From assembly GCA_037043455.1 (NCBI GenBank), contig JAWPHD010000003.1, positions 124,001-188,000 of the forward strand: a stretch of DNA of 64,000 nt, in the 5' to 3' direction. Both the position numbers and the translations under genes were made by a program. The notes below the pieces were generated by a model. That model searched no databases. It saw only the letters and a program-made list of their open reading frames with translations, and was not told the DNA's origin. The number at the start of each line of letters is the position of its first letter. The stretch's first letter is position 1. Shown here one piece after another: positions 57,995 through 64,000 of this stretch. The DNA is from Cyrtodaria siliqua (taxonomy: Eukaryota > Mollusca > Bivalvia > Adapedonta > Hiatellidae).

Positions 57995-58980
57995 GATCTG
58001 AGATCGTTTTGATATTCAATATCCCTGTGACTGTATCTACAACCTGTATCAGTAATATTTATTGGTCAACCATCCTTCCAAGTCTGAGGATCCTAGGTCC
58101 AACCATTCTCTAGTTATTGATTGGACATTGTTTTGTTATTGATCGGGGATCGTTTTGATATCAATAGGGGTCATGTTCTGGTCATGACCAACCATCCTTC
58201 CAAGTTTGAGGACCCTAGGTCCAACCATTCTCTAGTTATTGATCGGACATTGTTTTGATAGTCATCGCTAGCTTGACCTTTGACCTAGTGACCCCAAAAT
58301 CAAAAGGGGTCATCTGCTGGTCATGACCAACCATCCTTACAAGTTTGAGAACCCTAGGTCCAACCATTCTCTAGTTATTGATCAGACATCGTTTGATAGT
58401 CAATGTCACCGCGATCTTGACCTTTGACCTAGTGAACATCGATTTGATAGTCAATGTCACCATATGTTGACCTTTACCTAGTGACCCCAAAATTAATAGG
58501 GGTCATCTACTGGTCATGACCAACCATCCTTCCAAGATTGAGGACCCTAGGTCTAACCATTGTGTAGTTATGTTTTGATAGTCAATGTCACTGCGACCTT
58601 GACCTTAAACCTAGTGACCCTAAAATCAATAGGGGTCATCTACTGGTCATGACCAACCATCCTTACAAGTTTGAGGACCCTAGGTCCAACCATTGTGTAG
58701 TTATTGATCGGATATATTTTTGATAGTCAATGTCACCGCAACCTTGACCTTTGAGCAAGTGACCCCAAAATCAATAGGGGTCATCTACTGGTCATGACCA
58801 ACCATCCTTTCAAGTCTGAAGACCCTAGGTCAAACCATTCTCTAGTTATTAATCGGAATCTTTTTGATAGTCAATGTCACCGCGACCTTGACCTTTGACC
58901 CCAAAATCAATAGGGGTCATCTAATAGTCATGATCAACCATCCTTCTAAATTTGAGGACAATAGGTCCAACCAACGGCCA
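57995..58980. repeat. Satellite of about 120-190 bp units rich in TGACCT half-sites
   Basis: Landmark ACCAACCATCCTT(C/A)CAAG recurs at about 58067, 58188, 58328, 58518, 58648, 58798 and 58935. Each unit has a TCTAGTTATTGATCGGACAT block, GATAGTCAATGTCACCG, TTGACCTTTGACCTAGTGAC and AAAATCAATAGGGGTCATCT. Unit lengths vary by internal deletion. Three units keep an intact TGACCTTTGACC (58274, 58418, 58889). I recall this satellite type as very common in bivalves. Confidence 0.9.
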
Positions 58981-59399
58981 ATATCAAATGGAATGCATCG
59001 CCGTTTCCAGTCAATTCTCAAATAAGCGAGCCATTGAGATTGGCTAAATGTGACTGGTTATCAAGTTTATTTTTTTTCACTCGGAATTAAATCCTTCAGG
59101 AACAAAATTGTTGTATTCAGTGACAGTCTAGTCTATTTTTAATTATTCGGCATCACTGAAGCACTCAACTTTCTCTGTATGTCAACATGACTATTAAAAA
59201 GAGCCCAGGTGTTTGAACTCAGTGCAAGAATATTCATTATCGCTAAATATTAATAACTAACTCAGAACACAATAATAACTAACGTTGCGACATTGAGTCG
59301 TGACGTTTATAAAGTGTTGCCGACGTCAACATCATCCGCCAATAACGTTCAATAAAGCGAATATTTGTTTGCAAAAACGTAATTTAAAATGTAATAAAT
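58981..59399. other. Gene-free stretch
   Basis: I see nothing recognisable here. Confidence 0.4.
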
Positions 59400-59561
59400 A
59401 GATTATTTAACTGCTGGGATCGACTATGGGTAATCCTTTACTTCATGGTAGACGTGCTTTGTTTTTTTTACTCACACGCATGCGCCCGTTCGTGAAAAAA
59501 ACTACACGCCTACCTCTTGTGAAAGATTTCCCTATAATCGATCCCAGCAGTTAAATAATCT
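59400..59561. mobile_element. 162-bp MITE
   Basis: The left arm AGATTATTTAACTGCTGGGA plus TCGA is mirrored by the right arm ending CAGTTAAATAATCT. The arms extend about 38 bp with few mismatches. There is no ORF. Confidence 0.75.
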
Positions 59562-59589
59562 CTATATAATTCATATAGGGCCCTGGTTT

Positions 59590-59835
59590 TGTATCACTGC
59601 TTAACATAGAAGTTCAGAGAGATATTGCACAAAGTATAGTTCTCCCTGTACACTGGACAGACTACTTTACATCCCTCCGAAGGATGACCTATATTCACAG
59701 TACAATGCCCAAGTAAGATACTGCGGGAGTTTGTTTGAAAAATCCGGGATGTAACCCCACTGGAAATCATACACGTGATTTCTGGGACTCGAGTCAAGTA
59801 TGCTTAACACTTGGCGACCGCAGGGTTAAGTTTCC
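59590..59835 (-). mobile_element. tRNA-Ser-like SINE relic
   Basis: Minus strand: GCGGTCGCCAAGTGTTAAGC (A-box region), TTGACTCGAGTCCCAGA (Ser-CGA-like anticodon arm) and GGGGTTACATCCCGG (degenerate B box). Further on comes TCCTTCGGAGGGATGTAAAG, then CCAGTGTACAGGGAGAACTA. That second block recalls the conserved central domain I remember from MetaSINE-type elements. The family is from memory. Confidence 0.45.
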
Positions 59836-60780
59836 AAAATTATATGGAAACAAAAGAGCACAAGATGTTTCGAAAGATAAACATTCAAGAAAAATATGTC
59901 TGGAGGTCTCCTGAAACATGAGTCATACACAAATATCCTAGACACTTTAGGTATACACAGGGTCTGAATGACACGGACTACCACAACAGCCATCATTCTC
60001 ACGTCTCCGTCTAGGTATTTTGTTCTTCTTTTTAGTTTAGATACTACAAATAACCAAATATGCAAACGACGACTAGAAACGTCAGGGAATGTTTATGCAC
60101 ACACAACCTTCCAATTGTTCACTCGAATTTTTAAACACGCAGAATGAATAACAAATACGTAGTCTAGATCATCTGCGACGCTTGCTTGTTTACAAAATTA
60201 TCAGGCGTCGAACATGATCAAGACTAATTTCATGTAGATCATCAATCCGTGACAACACAAAACATTCATAAACTAAAAATGTGTGCTAACTTTATTGACA
60301 CGTATGACAGTGGAGAGTGTAAACTTGCACATATTCTACTTACGATAAATTGTTTCGCTCTCACTGGAGCACTCTTGCTGCACAGAAGAAAACAAAATGG
60401 AGGAATGGCCGAATCAAAACGGAAATGGATTGCTATGACGTCAGGCTGTTCCAGTAACACATTACTTTCATGAAACGCCTCCCGATATTTCGCGAAATAC
60501 ATGCTACTCCTGCAGTTGAAGACGCAGTATGCAAACATCCCTAAAATACCTCAGGCTTGCGCGAGCCAAAACAATGCATGTGTACACGTATGACACCAAC
60601 TATCTATTCCATGACATAGACACCTGCATATCCCACACTTTTCAAAATTGACTGCACGGACTACTGTCAGAAATGTTATTACATAATGCATTCCTTTCTG
60701 CATGTTGAGTTAGCTACCATAGAAACAGCAAGCGTGTGGCACTTCATTCAGAGGGTTACCGTAAAGCATATTTACATATG
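59836..60780. other. Gene-free stretch
   Basis: The open frames at 59826-60065, 60249-60473 and 60266-60538 show no motifs and overlap each other on opposite strands. No repeat structure is evident. Confidence 0.4.
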
Positions 60781-61689
60781 CAGTAGCTGCCACGCGGATT
60801 ACGACTTTTTCGCAGCCTGTGACTGTAAAAATCGCCGCGATTGCAAAATCCAGTCTCGAAAGAAAGAAATCACCGCGATTCTCCGTAATAGATACGCGGG
60901 GGAACACCGGGGAAATTAGAGCACGGATCAATGAAAAATGTAATAAAAATGATAAATACAATGAACAATTTTGGAAGCAATACGTATTCAAACTTTTAAT
61001 GCATTTAATAACGTGTGTTTTTCGTTTTTGTTGTCCAAAAGTCGCATTTCTCTTCACCGGACATAAATTGGCTACCCACAACCCTTTGCGATGTGTGTAC
61101 CTATTAACAAGGCGGCACTAATAACAGGTTTATGACCCGGAATTCTTTACAATTTTTCGGATTATTTCTGACTAAAGAACCCATCGATGTATTAATAACC
61201 AACAGCAGAATAGTAAAATATGTTAAAATAACGATTAATTAAAAATATAATTCTAATTTCCAGTATAATTATATACATAATTTTATGTTTAATCACCGCA
61301 AAGTCGGTAATAGGAACCGCCATATAACTATCGTGACCCAGTATACATTATCCGGGCATTTGAATTTTCCGAAAACAGAAATAAAATTGTCTTCTGCTTC
61401 GGGTTTTTAATAGTTATTGAATAACAATGCATTAAATTGACTGCACAATTGTACATTGATACTGAAGATAAATCGCTGCGATTTCACACCGGGTAAAGCG
61501 GTGAGCAAATTAAAACAGATCACGGCGAATCGCGGTGATTGTGTCGCGATTGTGTCGCGGTGGAAAAAATGTATTATCCCTGCGATGAGCGAGCTGTCCG
61601 CGGATCGCGGGGACAAAATCAGTGTGGTGGCGGTGAGATAAAATTGCCGCGATGAGTGGGATTAGTCGTAATCCGCGTTGCAGCAACTG
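60781..61689. mobile_element. hAT-like non-autonomous TIR element, 909 bp
   Basis: The left end CAGTAGCTGCCACGCGGATT plus ACGAC (60781-60805) is mirrored at 61665-61689 with two differences. The flanks TACATATG (60773-60780) and TACGTATA (61690-61697) agree at 6 of 8 positions. CAG...CTG ends with 8-bp duplications are the hAT hallmark. The subterminal regions share CACCGCGATTCNCCGTRAT and CGCGAT-rich blocks at both ends, which are CpG-rich against an AT-rich background. No transposase is present. Confidence 0.75.
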
Positions 61690-61697
61690 TACGTATA

Positions 61698-62215
61698 CTA
61701 ACTAAATGTTACCAGTGTGTGAAAGAAAACTCTGTAAAACCATTAAAGCTGATGAGGTATTTTTAATCTATGGAAGTGTTTATTTTAAAACAAAGACAAA
61801 ATCAAACAAACAAATCTTGCATTCGACAACTCAAAGTTCGTTTACACTTGCACGAGTCTGACTCATTACCTGTTTGTGTAACATGTACAGCCACACAAAA
61901 AAGTAAGGCTTCTAAGTGCAAGTTATGTATTTACTTGTAAATAGTAGTGTTACTGACTTGTTTTATAAATGATCACAACTGCGTATGTAAATTATTGTAT
62001 TAAAGCAGTAAAACATATCAGATATATTTGTAAATCAATGTCTTATTGTGTAAGAAATATTTCATGTTGACATACACTTTTATAATTAATGTATGACACC
62101 TTTTCTATCAACATCATTCACAGCCTTATTATTGATGATTTCTAAAAGCACCGCATTTTAGAATACCAAAGAACCAGAAGTGAAACCGAATGTCTGTTGA
62201 AAAGTTGATTACATA
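61698..62215. other. Gene-free stretch
   Basis: I see no gene or repeat structure here. Confidence 0.4.
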
Positions 62216-62479
62216 CCAGCAAATGTTACTTGTACTCATGGACATGTAAGTTTAAATTAACATTCGACGCGCAAAGCAGCCGTCGAAATTAGCACAATCC
62301 CGAGACTGGTAAAATGCCTGACAGGCCTGCCCAATATCCAAGAACACCCAGCAAATGTTACTTGAACTGATGGATATCTAAGTTTAAATTAACAGTCGAA
62401 GCGCAAAGCAGTCGACAAAATTAGCACAATCCCGACAATGCTAAAATGCCTGCCAGGCTTGCCCAATATCCAAGAACAC
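62216..62479. repeat. 132-bp tandem duplication
   Basis: The two units, 62216-62347 and 62348-62479, both run from CCAGCAAATGTTACTTG through AAGTTTAAATTAACA and TTAGCACAATCCCGA to GCCCAATATCCAAGAACAC. They have about 10 percent differences. Confidence 0.85.
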
Positions 62480-63002
62480 AAGCCCAACGGGCTTGTTGAT
62501 TTGCTGCTCGTTTCGACGGGAGAAATTGGAATCCAGACGAGGGAACTCCATTAACCAATCGTCCGAGAAACGATTTACTAGGAAACAGAACAAAAAGGCA
62601 ATTGTTCTTACATAGTTTATTAAACGATTAAATGCAGTAAATAGTCACAACTCTGTTTATTTAGCGAAATTGGAAAAATGCAAGAAAACACTTGCTTCGT
62701 TGTTATTTTGTTAAGGGTTTCCGGGTTTCTTTCCAGCCAAAAGTATGTAGTTCACAGCACAAAAGCAAAATCTATCAGGCAAAGTCCTCGAAATTTAATG
62801 CTTGTGTCCAATGAAAACCCATTTTCATGTTCTTTTACTGAATATTTTTGATTGCCACATGGCCGCATGGAATTCAAATTTTGGCCGTCCAGACCATTTT
62901 TTACTCGCCACGGCCGACTGCGAATTTGGCAAAGAGGCAAAACAACATGAACACATGAAATATATATATATAAGCAACAAAATTGAATCACTTGCAACAT
63001 AC
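62480..63002. other. Gene-free stretch, possibly intron of the candidate exon to its right
   Basis: There is no conserved coding content. If the minus-strand exon at 63003-63228 is real, this is its downstream intron. Confidence 0.35.
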
Positions 63003-63228
63003 CGAAGACAGGTGGCAGGTTTCAACAAGTTCTCGCTGGAGGGAACTTTTTTTTCAACAAAATCAACAGGCTTCACCAACACTGCTAGGACTAGTACGAG
63101 TCCTGCTGAAAGGAGAGAATATTTGATATAATTAACAGCAGCCCAACATTCTCTGCTTTGGGTTATATTTCCAGTCTGACACACAATAAGTGGATAAAGG
63201 AAAATTCTAGTTCCCTGTCCAATTGCTG
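63003..63228 (-). CDS. Candidate internal exon of an unrecognised membrane protein
   Basis: Read on the minus strand, a pyrimidine-rich TTTTCTCTTGTGCACTGCAATAG acceptor region is followed by a 226-bp open exon ending CTTCG/GTATGT, a fair donor. The encoded 74-75 residues run from AIGQGTRIFLYPLIVCQTGN to LLKPATCLR. They include one strongly hydrophobic helix (SLLSAGLVLVLAVLV) and a second moderately hydrophobic one near the start (IFLYPLIV). The frame stays open across the whole exon and the amino-acid mix is protein-like. I do not recognise the family. It could equally be a chance frame. Confidence 0.3.
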
Positions 63229-63293
63229 CTATTGCAGTGCACAAGAGAAAATACGTACCTGTGCATATCCGAATACTTAGAATACCTTATATA

Positions 63294-63492
63294 CAAGGTA
63301 TGACAGCGGCCATTTTAGCCGGGGCGTAATTGCGTAATAATGTATTGGTACCCGATTGTACAACGTAACGCTGATTTGTGTAGGTACCACTGATTCCCTG
63401 CAATGACAGTTACGAATGAGGGTAAACAGTCTATGAATTATGAGATTATTACGTAATTCCACCCCGGCTAAAATGGCCGCTGTCATACCTTG
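63294..63492. mobile_element. 199-bp MITE flanked by TA
   Basis: CAAGGTATGACAGCGGCCAT plus TTTAGCCGGGG at the left is mirrored at the right, ending CCGCTGTCATACCTTG. The arms are about 48 bp. TA lies immediately outside both ends (63292-63293, 63493-63494), as expected for a Tc1/mariner-type insertion, although the flank is TA-rich. Confidence 0.8.
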
Positions 63493-63494
63493 TA

Positions 63495-64000
63495 TATATA
63501 ATATAGTTTGTTGACAAAATGTTCGACTTTTTGGAGGAGGCTTTTCAGAACTTCTCAAGTAGTTTTTCGGATAGCTTGTGTCTTTGGTCAAACTAATTTA
63601 CAGAGCTTTTCTTGATAGCCTCCCTGGCACCTATGCTTCCTAACAAAATCGCCTGACGCGCATGCGTACTAACAAAAAACAACAACATCAGTTGGCCTAG
63701 ATCACAAGTTTATACATCACATTTGTAAAATAATTCTTCATACACACACCAACAACATCAAACATTCCCCTAAACCGTCCAAGTATAACCAGATTTTCAA
63801 AACTGTACACACACATTCTGCATTTTCAAGTTTATCACGACTGACAGTCACTGAGTCAGTCGATCGCGACTGACCACGGCACAGGCAGTCGAGAGCGCTT
63901 GAGACAAAAATACATTTAACCAATACATCATCTCAAAACTCACAACATATACACGTACCTACCTTTCGTCGCGAACTTTTGGACAACCGTTACTCACGAG
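63495..64000. other. Right edge, possible 5' part of a minus-strand gene
   Basis: On the minus strand, the last bases of the window read an open segment (VSNGCPKVRDE) ending in AAAG/GTAGGTA, a good donor, at about 63961. This could be the end of an exon of a gene extending beyond the window, but the piece is too short to judge. Confidence 0.2.

Overview
The window looks like AT-rich, repeat-dominated DNA from an invertebrate animal, most likely a bivalve mollusc. The reasons are spliced gene fragments, tRNA-derived SINE-like modules, several clades of non-LTR retrotransposon, many small inverted-repeat elements (MITEs), and satellite and SINE-like sequences that resemble ones I remember as common in bivalves. 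The species is inference. There are no bacterial features, CRISPR arrays or operons. The only conserved host coding sequence I can name is the last exon of a cytosolic sulfotransferase gene at 1703-1818. A possible exon of an unrecognised membrane protein lies near the right end on the minus strand (63003-63228).

Left part (1-18 kb): sulfotransferase terminal exon and 3' flank; a MITE (3177-3348); a broken protein-primed family B DNA polymerase of Polinton/Maverick/adintovirus type on the minus strand (about 4.0-6.7 kb); a minus-strand reverse-transcriptase relic (7.35-8.5 kb); a pyrimidine/TA minisatellite (10.7-11.2 kb); a repeat with two tRNA-like modules (11.99-12.33 kb); and a nearly complete but inactivated non-LTR retrotransposon (13.05-17.95 kb). 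The first ORF of that retrotransposon is intact and carries a 2A-like DVEMNPGP motif.

Middle part (18-56 kb): a mosaic of two non-coding repeat modules. Module U (about 5-7 kb) occurs at 18.1-22.75, 28.97-36.3 and 49.56-55.84 kb. Module V (about 4.7 kb) occurs at 23.9-28.64 and 41.9-46.63 kb. All copies lie in the same orientation, in the order U-V-U-(insertions)-V-U. Each copy has picked up its own insertions and tandem expansions, so the paralogues serve as empty-site controls for one another. V carries a decayed HNH/His-Me-finger nuclease reading frame on the minus strand and a foldback-like element built from about 21-bp inverted units. Between U2 and V2 sits a TIR element with about 500-bp inverted ends and a 5-bp target duplication (36640-40724), with a decayed LINE inside it.

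Right part (56-64 kb): an L1/Tx1-like ORF2 fragment fused tail-to-tail to an inverted downstream piece of the same type of element; a satellite of about 120-190 bp units rich in TGACCT half-sites (58.0-58.98 kb); a MITE; a tRNA-Ser-like SINE relic; a 909-bp hAT-like TIR element with imperfect 8-bp target duplications; a 132-bp tandem duplication; and a TA-flanked MITE.

Most open frames in the window are chance ORFs. In the minisatellites they arise because the 36-bp and 45-bp periods are multiples of three. The most interesting material is comparative: the in-window paralogues show the birth of a satellite (1 to 15 copies), precise MITE insertion at TTAA, and a tandem array growing from 2 to 4 units.
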